Shown here in pieces: positions 46,051-58,603 of a stretch of DNA of 64,000 bases. Position numbers and translations under genes: made by a program. The first letter of the stretch is position 1, and the number at the start of each line of letters is the position of its first letter. The stretch covers positions 372,001 to 436,000 of the forward strand of contig JAGFMI010000003.1 in the NCBI GenBank assembly GCA_021030905.1. The letters are read 5' to 3'. The notes under the pieces are model-generated. The model searched no databases. It was not told the origin of the DNA and saw only the letters and a program-made list of their open reading frames with translations. This stretch comes from Pyrenula massariospora (Eukaryota > Ascomycota > Eurotiomycetes > Pyrenulales > Pyrenulaceae).

Positions 46051-47310
46051 CAACTGTAACTGATCTTCTATCAGAGCGCGTACCATTGTCCATGAGGATG
46101 ACATTTTCTGGTATCTTACCGTTCCGATGAATATGTAGACAATTCAAGATCCTCTCCGCCTTAATATAACTGACAATGCATTGATAATACCTGGTTCAAA
46201 TAATAAAGTCAACTTTACTTACAAGTTAAATGCCTCTAGCACTTCTAGTTCATAGAAATGGGAATGCCGAAAAGGTCTTCGAATAGATGATCAATTGAAG
46301 TAATTACTAAATTATTTATAAATTGAGAAGACACGAATTCGTTTACCTTAGAATAGATCAAAAACTTTTGCATGAAGTGCGTAATTTTACTTGCTACGAT
46401 ACGGTAATTTTAGCTGTCCAACTCATTGCTACATTAATTGGTAGAGCGCGACTAAGAATGACCATGAGAAGCAAGAGACGAGGCTTGCGAATAGAAGTCG
46501 TGGCACGTAATAATCGGCTGTGCCACGACTTCCGTCGCCCAGCTTTGAGAAACAGGCACGCTTTCCGAAGTCTTGGCAGTGGCTGGGCTCAACACACCAA
46601 TACAGAATTCCTTGGCAGCTCATGATTCCTTTCTTATCACAGCTACGTTCACATGCCATACCGTGCACCAGACTGCGTCCAATGGGAACCCCATGTACCA
46701 ATCCAATGACTCAGTTTCTCGATGAATTCCCACATTGAGGCTTCCGTTTGGGGCCAGCCTGATGCTATGCGCCGTGGTGAGATGGTGAGGTATGGCGTTG
46801 CTCAGGCTCAGCCGCACGCCTCGTGTCACTTCCGCGTTTCACCTTGTCTAACAGCATCAAATTCGCCAACAGGACTCACTGAAAGAATTGTTTGTCGCAG
46901 CCTTCGCCTTAGAAGATTATTTCAAAGTCTCACACAATGGCTGAGTGATGTATGCTGACGGGCAAGCTTGTTGCTCTCGTACGCATTTTGTAAACTCGTT
47001 CGGGAGACTGATGGCCCCCAATTTCCCACAGCGCGAAGAAAGACAAGGGTGATACGTCGTAGGCGGTTGAAGAATGTGCTTGGCTTATCGTAGCTCAGGC
47101 TGTGTTTTGTGTTACCCTCCTTCGGTCAGGTCCTCAAGGCAATGCCTTGTCTAGAGGGGTTATAAGATGATGAGCCAGTCTAGGGGGTTTGGATCTTGCG
47201 AATTACCGAAAACTTTACTTGGTTTCCATTCAATTACGCTGAACATTCTCTGTGTCAGACAGGCTTCGATGGCAACGCTGTAGCTAGACAGCTTACCCAT
47301 AAGACTCAAC
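46051..47310. other. Intergenic, holds repeat copy A
   Basis: Apart from the dispersed repeat at 46255-46640 I see no gene. The remainder is the presumed promoter of the DUF3433 gene. Confidence 0.5.
46255..46640 (+). repeat. Dispersed repeat, copy A, with 13-bp inverted repeat
   Basis: This stretch starts gaaatgggaatgccgaaaag and runs to about gattcct. It aligns along its length with 53591-54030 in the same orientation, with many scattered substitutions and gaps. Inside, gaagtcgtggcac (46494-46506) and its reverse complement (46520-46532) form a perfect 13-bp inverted repeat around a 13-nt loop. It has no coding capacity. The element class is not recognised; it may be a non-autonomous DNA element or part of a larger repeat. 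Confidence 0.7.
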
Positions 47311-50300
47311 ATGACCACGCCTGCTCCGCGGATACCCTCTCCTTTGCCTAGTTGGTCAATCGGCTATAGATCCGAACAAAGTCATCTTCTAACAAGCATT
47401 TTAGCTGATTCTCCCATCATAACACCCCTACGATCTCCCGTGGAAAATCATGACGGTCATCCAGCCAGTGAATGTTCGAGCATTAGTCGTATACAATCTC
47501 AAGTCTTAGATGAGGATTTAGACTACGCGCCATCAAATACCTCACACTCATATCAGAGGCCTTCGGACGACGAACACGTAGATGATGACCACTTGAGCCT
47601 GGGTTCATTACCAAATGAGCATTCAGCCAATCAGCAAGTAACCGACCATGACTCAAGCAATAGCCATATGCATAATGAGCACCTCAGCGATGGGCGTTTA
47701 GCTGACCAAAGCCTTGGCGATGACTATTTAAGCAACGCGAACTCTCCCGAAGGGAGGCCTTGCTCCGTGCCTCCCTCAAGAATTGGAAGCACTGACTCCG
47801 GTCCACGCAATGAAGCCGAGACATTCAGCACTCACAGCTCAGGGACAGCGAAGTCTTCTAGGTCGTCTCCACAATCTGCAGTCCAGCAAACTCAAACCCA
47901 GATTCGGCGAATGCCGTGGAACCCCGTCTGGCTTCGAAGGCCTGTGCTTGTAAGCTTCTTGATTTTGTTTTTGAGTATGATCTTTGCAATTGCAATCATG
48001 TATGCGGTGTCCAAGCATAACCACGGCATTGCTAGTCAAGCCAGTAGGAATCAGTACAGCTGGACTTATGGCCCAACTGCATTCGTTGTCTTGGTCGCGA
48101 GCTTGTGGCGCCAAGTCGATCATTTGTGCAAGCTTCTCTTACCATGGCAAGAATTGAAGAAAGGATCGAGTGCTCCGCTCTCACTGCTTCTAGATTATAT
48201 ATCACCCATGGCTCCTGTTGGCCTGTGGACTGCCATTCGAAACCGTCATTGGTCTGTCGTTGCTTCGATCTTGGCGTTTTGGCTTCTCAAGCTGACTGTT
48301 AGAACCCTGCTTCAAGCTTGTTTTTATTTCACTAATGAGACGTAGGAAATCCTATCAACAGGGCTATTTGTTCTGCAACCGACTCATCTGGTACAAAAGC
48401 AGACACCGTTTTGGCGAGCTGCAAGATTCACCACGAATGCCTTCAACGCGTCTGCCATTAACGCATATCCACTTCAGGCGTTTCGGGGAATACAGAAATA
48501 CGGTTTATCGTACCCACAAGGAATAACGAAGGATTTTGTCGTACAGTCTTTTCAGCAACAATCTCCTTCTCGAAATGATTCAACAATTACTGCTGATGTT
48601 CTTGGTTTTGCGCCCAACTTTGACTGCGAAGTTGTCGCAACCTCTCAGCCTTTCGAAGCGTTCGGTAATATGCAGTGGCTCAGTGTATACTCGACGCAAT
48701 TCTTAGTCAATATTACATCAAGTTCTTGCCAATTGGAAAAGCTGAGAATCGCGCATGGAGCGTCCGAAGACGAAAGCGTACCAATCGACGCGACGCAGAC
48801 CTATCAAGGCTTTTGGCAAAATGTAACATGTAATACCGGAGTGGACAACTCAATGCAATACATCCCTCCAGGATCAGATAATGATGACCACAGAATTCTA
48901 ATGACGGTTGCGGACTTGCGCTGGTCTACGCCGGCTCCAGACAACAGTACATACACTGGTCCTCCAGTTGGCGGCCCAGAAAGTGTTCCTTTCTCCCCCT
49001 CCTACGATTATCACGTTCAAAACCTCAGTGCCGTTCTGTGCAAATCCGTCTACAGCATAGACAAGTATACCGTCTCGTTCCAACAGCAGAGCTCCACATC
49101 ATCAATGAACGCTAAGCTCCTCGATGGGACGAGATCAAAGCTCGAAAATTTTACGGATGCGGATATAGCAAGGGCTCTTCGTCTCGCTGGACGCGAAACA
49201 AATATAACACATTCCACCGTCCGCCAGAATTTCCTGTTTGAAGAGGTTGATCCTTATTTCCGAGTCATGATTGCTATCAGTAACGAAACCAGCCTTGCAA
49301 AGTTTATGAACCCGGAGGTCTTGAGAGCTACTGGGCGCAATTTACTTAATGGAGTCACTACTCTTCTCGCTTCACAGTATCTCATGCAGCTCAATGAACG
49401 CGATAGCGTGGTTACAGGTACGATCACTTATGAAGGACAGCGTCTAGTTATAAAAGATCTCACCGCGTGGCTTATGTTAGCGACCATCGTAACACTATCT
49501 ATTGTTGCTCTTATCGAACTATTTATCCGCCCGAAAGGCAACGCGCCGCGTAGTCTTGGAACCATCAGCTCCCTTGCAGCGGTACTTGCCTCGAGTGAAG
49601 CACTGAACAAGCAATTGACCGGTCAGGCACTCTCCACGAAGGATGAAATGTCACAAAGGCTTGCCAAAACTCGTTATCAAACCATTGTCGATGAGAAGTT
49701 CACACTGGAAGCGGTTCCTCAATTTTCAGAGTCTTCAGAGCGAGCTAAAGGTAGTGGCAAACATGCTTTGGCTCCAAAATTCAAATTATTGTCCCGATTA
49801 AAATCAATCATCGTGGGATTAGCAACTGCAATATTGCCAATCTTATTCATTATTATTTTGGAGATCTTACAGCAATATTCGGATTCACATCATGGAATCA
49901 TGAAGCTAGAGCCTAACCGCACGTCTAGAGTCCTGATTAGTTATATACCAGCTCTATCAATGCTCTTAGTCGCGATTCTATATACCAAGCTCGAGTTTGA
50001 CACTGCTGTGCTCGCCCCCTTTCGAACTCTCAGAGGAGGATATGCCAAGCCGTCTCGCTCCGTCCAGCTCGACCTGGTTGGTAAGCATCCTATGCATGCC
50101 CTTTGGTTAGCCGCTTTTAGTCACCAACCGATACCATGCATAACCTTATTGGCCGCGCTAGCTTCAAGCTTTTTGAGCGTGCTCGTTGCTGGCCTGTATT
50201 CAGTTACTACCTTCTCATCCACAAGATCTATTGACCTTCAACAGATCGGTTCGCTAAATTTCACTCAGAACGACTTACATCAATTTGACAACGATGCCGC

Positions 50301-51711
50301 ATCTATTACATCTCTCCTCGAATACTCTAATCTCTCATATCCTCGATGGACATATGATAATCTCCTTTTTCCCGAGTTCAGTCTAGGAAGTTCGCCTGGT
50401 GTCTTAAAGGCCGCCTTTGTTGATATTCGGGTCCCAGCATTCCGACCAAGCATAATGTGCGATGCAGTATCTAAATCTGCGATTCAGGCTTCAGTCGCGG
50501 GAACTAATAGGAGCGGATATACCTATGTTCCTGGATCGCAGCTATGGCTCATGTTGGACACCAGCTTGCCGTGTCCTCATGCTGAAACGGCAACTGCAGA
50601 TTGGACACAGACATTTTTGATAAATACTGATGACCAAGATTATGAGATTGGTCTTGCATCGAATCTTGTTTGGGCGTTTGGAGAATCCGGGGAGCTTAAC
50701 TTTTTCTTCGGCGATGGTCCAACGGGAAATAGCGGGATGGGTACGGCCAGCTCTGGCACAGACTGTCCTAGCATAGGATTCTCTCTGGGTCATGCAAAAG
50801 CCTTCAGAGACCCGCAGTCTCAAAATGATACAGACTACACTGTTTCTGCAGATGTAAACATGGTCAGCTGTTATCAGCGGATGGAAAACTTGATGGCCAA
50901 TGTCCGCTTCGAAATGCCGGGATTTATCATCAGCACAGATAAACCACCTCAAATTCTCGAGAACACATCGCATTTTGTTAATGGAGGACCTGGTGGCTTC
51001 TGGCAGTATTCTCTTCAGCAATTCCTAATCGGATTAGGGTCAAAGGACTCCTCACCTTCGTTGGCGAATGCACGAGTCGATCGCTTTACGGAGGCGCTTG
51101 CCCGTGGCAAAGGGAATCAGATCCCATTTTCGCAATGGAGCGACAAATCTTCTCACGCAATCACAAACCTTCTAGAGACTGCTAACAATCTTTACGCAAC
51201 GTACATTGTCCAAGCCATCTCTCAAACTATGCGTGTTCCTTTAGATCACCAACCACTGGAACCCGTCATTAATTCCACTGCCCAGAACCCCACTACCTTT
51301 GGTGGGACCGTGACTACTCACGAGAATCGACTGAAGCAGAATTTCGCCTCCAAAGTGGCACTTCAGGGCGTTCTCGGATTCATGGTGCTTTGTGCCTTAA
51401 TCACCTACGCCATTCAGCTCTGGGACTGGAAGACGAACAGGAAGGATTATGTTGCGATGACACCTATGTTGAGGGAAGTTCCTTGTTCGATTGCAGCGAC
51501 AGCCAGCTTGCTAGCTGGAAGCGAGATGGCAAGTAGGAAGCTCGTTCCCGAGGGAGCGGAGTGGGAAGGCGAGAAGACGAAAGTGTGGAAGGGTTTGAAG
51601 TTCCGCATGGGGTGGTGGGATAGCGAAGTAGATAGGAACGACGGAGGGGGGACTGGGGGAGAACAGGGGAAGAGGTATGGGATTGACGTTGAGAGACGTA
51701 AGAGCGAGTAG
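47311..51711 (+). CDS. DUF3433 multi-pass membrane protein
   Basis: Two exons: 47311-48297 and 48346-51711, joined by a 48-nt intron (gttaga...cgtag, branch cactaatg), giving 1450 residues. The first ~200 residues are hydrophilic with acidic His/Asp/Ser/Leu near-repeats (DDEHVDDDHLSLG, NEHLSDGRLADQSLGDDYLS). Membrane segments occur at VLVSFLILFLSMIFAIAIMY, SVVASILAFWLLKL, LTAWLMLATIVTLSIVALIE, IIVGLATAILPILFIIILE, CITLLAALASSFLSVLVAGL and VALQGVLGFMVLCALITYAI. Large loops with N-glycosylation sites (e.g. FLVNITSSSC) lie between them. The order and the phrase LAWLxLAT / ALWLAAFSHQP fit the duplicated DUF3433 architecture of fungal proteins of unknown function. All frames are intact over 4.4 kb, unlike the neighbouring P450. 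The gene lies between two direct repeats. Confidence 0.85.
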
Positions 51712-52337
51712 CTACGGCACATTAACCTCTCATAATTTGTCGACTTAGACCTTTCGGATTGATCGGATTGCAAGTCCCCTGCTGGAATCACAAACGTCAA
51801 GAAAATTCAACATCGCGTGTGGCTTTGATTATATGAGGCCAGTTACTCAACGCTAGGCTCATTTCGGCAATGACCGCACTTAAGTTGGAACGAGCGGCGC
51901 AGTTGGCAAATCTGACTGTGAAACCCCGTGGCCGTCATGCTTAGCAAGTAGTCTCTTCTAACATATATCTCATGTCTACGTTGTCTCTCGCTATGGGAAA
52001 TAGCAGAAGGCAAGCTCGCTATGACACAAGCTCAGGCGTTAACATAGCTGTGCAAATGAACTGTACCCCCACTCGGATCCTGCTACCTTGCGGCACAGCT
52101 GAGCGGGGTCAAGAAATTGCCCAAGAGCTCGATCTCAGGCTCAGATGATTAAGAGTCGATGATAAGTGCCCTCTCCATTGTTTGTGCTTCTCACGTCGCT
52201 CCGCTTCAGCGTTTCTTTGCCCGCAAAGCCTGATGCCGAGATTCTGCCTTGGAATTATCGCTCTTTGGAATCTTGACCTTCCCTTCATATCATTGCTGTA
52301 AAATAAGTCAAATCATCCTTAGAAGTCAAGATATAAT
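51712..52337. other. Intergenic, no gene seen
   Basis: Featureless stretch between the DUF3433 gene and the P450 remnant. It may be the old P450 promoter. Confidence 0.45.
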
Positions 52338-53605
52338 ATGATTGATGTCTATAGTGTCGTGTTTTGCGCCGTCATTTTAGCGACACTTCATTACGGGTCT
52401 CAAGAATGGAGCGTATACTTAGCCCGCCGCTCTGCTGTGAGACAGCATGGCTGCCGAAAGCCTCGGAAATATCCGCACCGTGATCGATGGGGCTACGATC
52501 TCGTCTACGAGCGTAGTAAAGGTCTTGCGAGCGGTGAAGGCCAGAAGATCTATGAACAGCACTTCGAACTACATGGTAAAACTTTGAAGAACATTTCTAT
52601 TTTCAAAAAACTCTTATGCCAATGGAGTCAATCAATTTTCAGCATATACTTGGCGTCGCATCAAAAAATTTTACGAATTGTGAAAATGTGCTCAACAGGG
52701 ATGTGCTGAGAAAGCTCTTGGGACGCGGAATCTTGACGGTGGATGGTCCTGAGTGGAAGTATTCTCGGGACTTGATCAAGCCGATCTTCTCACGGGGAGA
52801 GCTTTCTGACTTTAATTTGATTGGTAAATATACTGATCGCTTACTGGATGCTTTGCCACGTAATGGAAGCACTATTGAAGCCCAGTCGCTTTTGCAGAAA
52901 ATGGTGAGTAGTCTCCCGCTTAGGCTAATTCTTCTGGTTTCCCAAGGTGACTGTTTGTGAGCCGGCGCGGATATTGCTTGCTCGTCTGTTTGCCCGGCGC
53001 TTCTTCCTGATCAAGATCTACACAGACAACAGAAATAGACAAGTGGGACGCAACAAAAAAACCCGCTGACGCACTTTTAGTTCCTAGACACAGCAAGCAA
53101 ATTTATCCTAGGCGAGTCTTTGGATGCTTCTTCTGCGAGTCCTCCATTGAAGACCGTCTCATTCCTGCAGGACTGGGATCAAGCCATGAGGGAGATGGCA
53201 CGCTAAAGGTACACCCCAAGATTGTTCTATTATTTGAACGTGTTTCCAAACAGATTCGATCGCGCTTGCGAGAGCCTCCATAAGTTCTTCGACACCCACG
53301 TGTACCGTGCCCTACGAGAGACCGCTCCAGGGGATCAAAAAGCAAGCGCAGACAATCCAGAGGAGTGAAATGCCTCGCAGCGATACATCTTCATCAACGG
53401 AGCCGCTAAGCAAATCCGTGACCCTATCAAGCTACGCGCCGAGGTTGCAAATGTATTCCTCGTGGCACGGGAGAACGTCGCGATGGTAACGGCAAATGCT
53501 TTATTTTACTTAGCCCGACACCCTCAGATGTGGAGCGACCTCCGGACGACAGCTATGCAGCTTGACCACCCTCTCACCTTTGAGCTCTTGGAAATGGGAA
53601 TGCCG
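52338..53605 (+). pseudogene. Cytochrome P450 remnant, CYP52/alkane-hydroxylase-like, 3' truncated
   Basis: The 5' part reads as a membrane anchor followed by YPHRDRWGYDLVYERSKGLA, typical of the CYP52-like fungal group. The C-helix region ILTVDGPEWKYSRDLIKP carries the WxxxR pair. Later pieces include FDRACESLHKFFDTHVYRAL and the I-helix area VARENVAMVTANALFYLARH, where the expected AGRDTT has degraded to ARENVA. The pieces need at least one frame change near 52600 and pass in-frame stops near 53200 and 53365. The protein sense ends at HPLTFELLE, exactly where repeat copy B begins. The ExxR and heme-Cys regions are absent. It is a dead gene, probably cut by the repeat. Confidence 0.8.
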
Positions 53606-54030
53606 AAAAGCTCCTCCACCAGATCTTCAATTGGAGTGATTATTAAATATCTCCTAGGCTGAGAGAAATATATATATCTTTACTCTAGAATAGATTAAAA
53701 GCTTTTGTATGAGGTATATAATTATATTAGTTTTGATTTGGTGATTTTAGCTGTTTAAGTTGTTGCTGTATTAATTGTTAGCGCGCGACTGAGAGTGACC
53801 ACGAAACGACATCACCCTCACAGCCTACTAATAGTTAGCAAAGCAGGAGACGAAGCCGGATAATATGAGTCGTGGCACCCCCTATCGGCCAACAATCGTA
53901 ATAAAGGACTTGTGCCACGACTTTGTCACCCAGCTTTGAGAAACAAGCATACTCTCCACAGTCTTGACAGTGCAAAGGCTCGACAAGCGATACACAAATC
54001 TCCTGATTCCTTTGCAGCTCTCCGAGCTAC
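53591..54030 (+). repeat. Dispersed repeat, copy B, with inverted repeat
   Basis: Aligns with 46255-46640 in the same orientation. It keeps the internal inverted repeat agtcgtggcac (53868-53878) / gtgccacgact (53912-53922), but with a 33-nt spacer, and has about 36 extra bases ahead of it. It begins inside the P450 reading. The right end is near gattcctttgcagctc; the exact boundary is uncertain. Confidence 0.7.
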
Positions 54031-54452
54031 GAGACTATGGGGGGTTATCCCGAGCTCACTATTCTCACGGTCATCGTAGCATTCGCTCAGAAACAACTTC
54101 GTACTCACGAAACCGTCCAGCGCCGGAGAAAGCAACGCGGTAGCTGCAGCAATGATGAGAACTACAGGGATGCGTACGAACAGGGGAATGCATTAAAGTA
54201 GCTGCAGATCCTATCGAGTGAGTTAGGGCTCAAATTACAGTCTGAAAGCTTCCAAAAGTAGGACAAGTACATCGTAAAGATTTGAATTTCCAAATTGCCG
54301 TTCGAGTTCATATCGCTACTTAAACTGTGTAGTCGAGCCCACGCTCCTGCATGATGATTTTTTCTTGATACATAGCCAACAGCTTCGAAGAATTCATATG
54401 TCGTGTCAAGGGTCATGCCGGATATGTGCTAGCTATGTATTGACCGCGCGGA
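54031..54452. other. Intergenic, no gene seen
   Basis: A minus frame of 84 codons at 54162-54416 has no motif. The region lies between the repeat and the 3' end of the SDR gene. Confidence 0.4.
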
Positions 54453-55569
54453 CTATTTCAGGAAGGCAATCGTCTCCAACTGCTTCGCACCGCCCACGCC
54501 CAGACTAATATCCTTCAATTCATCCAGGTCCTTCTTGGTGGCCTCGAGGTCCTGGGAAATCATGCCCCAGGAATCCGCTCCTAAGGGGACCCGGATCGGA
54601 ATGCGGGATCCACGGCCGACGATGTGATAGATGGCGGCAGCTAAGGCGCTTGGCTCTGCCCACATACTGCGGCTTTGCTCGCTTTGAATGTAGCTGAGTA
54701 GCTGATTCGTGGGAGCGCTGGGATCGCTGTAGGCTGGGTGTCGCTTGGCCATGGGCTTTAGAGAAGATGTTGCGTAGTTGGTCTTTACGCCCCCTGGCTC
54801 GATATTGGTAAGATGAACTAGAGAAGAGTGCAAGTGAGTTTGATATACTTTTATATCTTTTGGGGCTAAATCGCAGAGAGTTTCCGGTCAACGCGCCTCC
54901 CAGCCACTCTCTCGCAAGTACTAGGAGACAATTAGGGGGAAGAAGGGGATAGGACTTACTGTTCCAGGACACGGGCAGCTCCTTGGCCACGGACTCTGTC
55001 CACCCCTCCATTGCGAACTTGCTAGCGTGATAGAATGACTGACCAGGATAACCCGACCAACCTCCCATAGAGCTCACGTTGACAATTACACCACCTTGCT
55101 GACCAGTCTTTGGATTCACATCCCTGAAGATTCCAAGAGCCCTCTTGGTCACGTCAACCATACCCCAAAAATTCGTTTCCAAGACAGCGCGAGATTCACC
55201 ATCTTCGGCGCTTTCAGTGTCACCAGTGAGTGTATAACCGGCATTGTTGACGACGACATCAATGCGGCCGAACTTCTCTTGCGTCGCGCGAAGCGCGGCC
55301 TCAATGGAAGGGATTGAAGTGACGTCGAGCTCGAGCTTGAGAACACGGTCGCCGCTTGCAATGGTTGATAGGGCCGATATCTTGCGCGCAGTTGCTACAA
55401 CTCGGTTCGAGGATTTAGCCACAAGCTGAGCCAAAGCTTGACCGATTCCTGAAGAGCAGCCCGTGACTAGATTCATGTCAGAAGGTTTGCCTGAGTATTA
55501 CCAGGGCTACTAACTGAACCAGACGGCATCTGAAGGCAGCTTGTACGGCTTGGTATTTGGACCCTCCAT
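54453..55569 (-). CDS. Short-chain dehydrogenase/reductase (SDR)
   Basis: Three exons: 55569-55515, 55466-54960 and 54817-54453, giving 308 residues. The first exon is chosen because splicing its 48-nt intron (gttagt...atctag) restores PSDAVWFITGCSSGIGQALA, the normal SDR opening. The ATG at 55476 gives a weaker start (MNLVTGCSSG). The cofactor motif TGCSSGIG, the VVNNAGYTLTG motif, the serine in VIVNVSSMGGWSG and the catalytic YHASK are all present, so it should be an active classical SDR. ATARK after the second strand suggests NADP(H) preference. The C-terminal HLTNIEPGGVKTNYA is also typical. Substrate unknown. Its neighbours, a dead P450 and a broken FAD oxidase, suggest an eroded metabolic locus. 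Confidence 0.88.
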
Positions 55570-56754
55570 CGTGGAAGCACTTGTTTGTTCAGACCTCAAC
55601 TTGGACAACTGACAGTCGAACAGTTTGGTACAGATCGAGGAATGAAAGGCAGCTTTGGACCGGTATTAATGTGTGACGATGTAAAGTGTGCTGAGGCTAG
55701 AATCTGATATTATGAATCCCTTATGCGGCGTTAACGGGGTTCAAAGATGATGATATTTGAAGCTAAGAGGACTCCATAGATGGGCGTGCACACTGTGAGG
55801 CCAAGGGTTTGCATCAAAGCCGACCCCAGTGCATCGTGCATAGGCACATGCAGTCACACCGAAATTATGTGGAGTGAGAGTCAGCGAGGATGCTTAAGTG
55901 GCAAAATTTTAACACTTCACAAACTTTCATTAGCAGCATTCACACAACACTAGGTCGGCTTTGATGCAACCATCTTAGGCTGTGTGCACTGCGGGGAATT
56001 ACATTAGGGGATACCAACAGAGTGCTTTCGATTGGGCTGAGCCCGCTTGTCAACTGTGACCACTCATACCTTTCGACGACTCATGGCCTTGCGACCGCCC
56101 GTACCGTACATCTCCCAAAAAACACAAACACGATATGAAAATTACCGACTGCAGACGCTTAGATTCAGGGAGGACCTATCGTCGGTTTTGTGGTTGTACA
56201 AAGAAGCTTTCCCGCGCTGATGCTGCCCCGAGGTAGGATGGGGAGGCCGTAACACCGACGTCCGGCCATTCCTCTCTTAAATCCTCTCGCTGCATTAAAT
56301 CCGCAGACTGCATTAAGTCAGGATTTTCTGTACCTTACATTTCACGAGGCGGCACGAAGCTTTTCTGCGCGTGCCTGGGCGAGTTGGTGTGGGAAGATGC
56401 GGACAAAGAGCCTCATGCTTGGTAGTAAGTACTACTACGTTATGCGCGCATTCAATCCTTCCCGTGTTTCATGTACCATTTTGATGGAGTGGACATGCGT
56501 GATTTAATCATCCTATTACGGTCTGGAGGGTATTTAATATAAAGATACAGCCAGGCCAAGATTTACCGTACCTACACTCGAAATTTGGACATAATTCTTG
56601 TTATTTTTGTACTATATACTCTCATTTCCCACGAATATGAAAGAACCCACAAAATATAACCTGCCGGGCCAGTGTCTAAACGCGGCTTCAACAGGACCCC
56701 TAAAATCTGACTCTAGTGCTCCATACTGATGTCTCTGCCGACACTGAACAATTG
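55570..56754. other. Intergenic, no gene seen
   Basis: No frame above about 60 codons and no motif. It contains the SDR promoter. Positions 56500-56680 are AT-rich. Confidence 0.5.
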
Positions 56755-58313
56755 TTACACCCAGTCTGCAAGGTCCGCGGGAACAGCGTGATACCCGTTG
56801 AAGAGGCCATAAGGATCACAAGTTCTCTTCAAGGCGCTCAGATGCTCATGGCGCCACTCGTCATATCCGTACAACGCTGACAGAGGCTCGTCACCGTGGG
56901 CATAGTTCTAGTAGATGACCATCTTATCGTATCCAGAGACATCAGGCCTGAGCAAACTGGTTGCGCCACTGCAGTGCCCAAGTATCGGCTGCCTCGGCCG
57001 CGCTGACGTCAGTGTAGGTCATGGAGAACACGACGGCGTTGTTGAATCGGTCACGATGAGGGAAGGCAGAGAAGTCGTCTGGAAATGCCTTGATCCCTGT
57101 CTGGCCAAAGGTCTCAATGAAGATGACGCTTTCGTTTGCTGTAGGATGCTCTTGCACAAAAGACTGGTACGATTCTAAAGTTTCGCGGAAATCGTCCGTC
57201 TTCAGGTCCTTTGTTATGATGTTGTACTGATTGTGCGGGTTGCCGGTAGGGCATCCGCCAAGGACAACACTGGGAAGAGTAGCGTTTGATAGGTTTGTCC
57301 ATGCGGGCATCTGTTCGGTCATACTATTGCTAAAGTTAGGGTAGAGATATGCATATTCTTGGCTTTTCTCTTTAGGCCCTGGATAAACAACGTTGACAAG
57401 GATCAAAGGCTACATGGAGAACATCAATAAGCATGAGTACTTTCCTTCCAGCTTCGAGTTTACAATGTCGATAAGGGTACTCACCTCGAGTGTTGCGGGA
57501 TGAGAACCAACGGATATCGCAAGATTCAGGACCGGATCCAATTCGGGAGTCAATAGCCGATTTGTAACATCGAAAACAGCCTCCAACTTGTCGCCACTGA
57601 AGGTCATATCTGAACTGTATTGTTGACCTCCGTTCGTTGCAGGGTATGTCTCAAAGACTGCCTCGATGACAATCCCAAAGTTCTGACCGGCCCCGCGTAG
57701 ACCCCAGAAGAGGTCTTGGTTGGAATCGGCAGATGCGTCAACAATGGTACCATTCCATAATGCGACGCGCGCGCTTCTCCCAGCATCGCTGGTGAGGCCG
57801 TGAAGACCTTCAAGTCGACCCAGGCCACCACCAAGCATAGCGCCTATGCCTCCAACGCAGGGGCATGCTCCAACGGCTGCAGGTACGTTAGTGGCTCTGA
57901 TTTACACATGGCACCCAGGCCTCGGCGGGACCGACTCAGCTCTCGTCGGGCATTGCTGACACACTTCGACCAGGTCTGAGGATCTTGCGCCGGTGCCCAA
58001 AATGACGCTAAAATCTGCGTTCATGGTCACATAATCGAAATTCTCCATATTGATCAAAACTGCATCCTGGATCGTGTGGAGTGTGGGAGTATATCCATGG
58101 CCCCCCGACTTGGCCAGGAAGGCCTTTCTATCACGCGACAAATATTGAAGCTATATTTCCGTCAGTCCGAATGGCCGGCGGAATATAGTAAGCTGAGGCA
58201 CGGCTCACACCAATGGACAAGTCTTCTTCGGTTTTGGGAAGAAACACCTCGTTGAATGATGGGGGATCATACGTCGACCACCGGATCGTCTTCTCAACGA
58301 ACTATGGCCACGA
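56755..58313 (-). pseudogene. FAD-linked oxidase (BBE type), disrupted
   Basis: Exon pieces on the minus strand read, in order: FVEKTIRWSTYDPPSFNEVF (from about 58313), AFLAKSGGHGYTPTLHTIQD with the flavin-binding His, VGACPCVGGIGAMLGGGLGR with the second Cys-flavin site, and LFWGLRGAGQNFGIVIEAVF. The BBE tail NYAHGDEPLSALYGYDEW and CDPYGLFNG follow. Introns separate most pieces. The reading breaks after NQFAQA near 56942, where sense moves to another frame, and a TAG at 56908-56910 interrupts IY/NYAHGDE. The frame stays open upstream to 58550 after a TAG, but those residues are not family-like and the true first exon was not found. It differs from the intact oxidase at 44262, having both flavin attachment sites, so it is a distinct paralogue. 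Confidence 0.75.
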
Positions 58314-58603
58314 AGGATCATGAGCCTCATCGACTACTTGGCTAGGCCACGTGTAATTAGACTGACGCCTATGCACCGCTGTGCACGCGGATTCTAGGTA
58401 GGTGTCCTTACTCTTCTTGAGAGGCACGTTCACTTCTACAGTAGCCTCTTCTACCCTACCAACCTCGTCTGAGCTTCCACATGGCAGCTCAGCAACCGTA
58501 GCTGCACAGGATATGTAAGGGGTCTTTTTTTGTATCGGGCTCAGGAGCATTAGCTCAACCAGACCGGAGCATTTATATGATGATGAATGTATTATTTGGT
58601 CAA

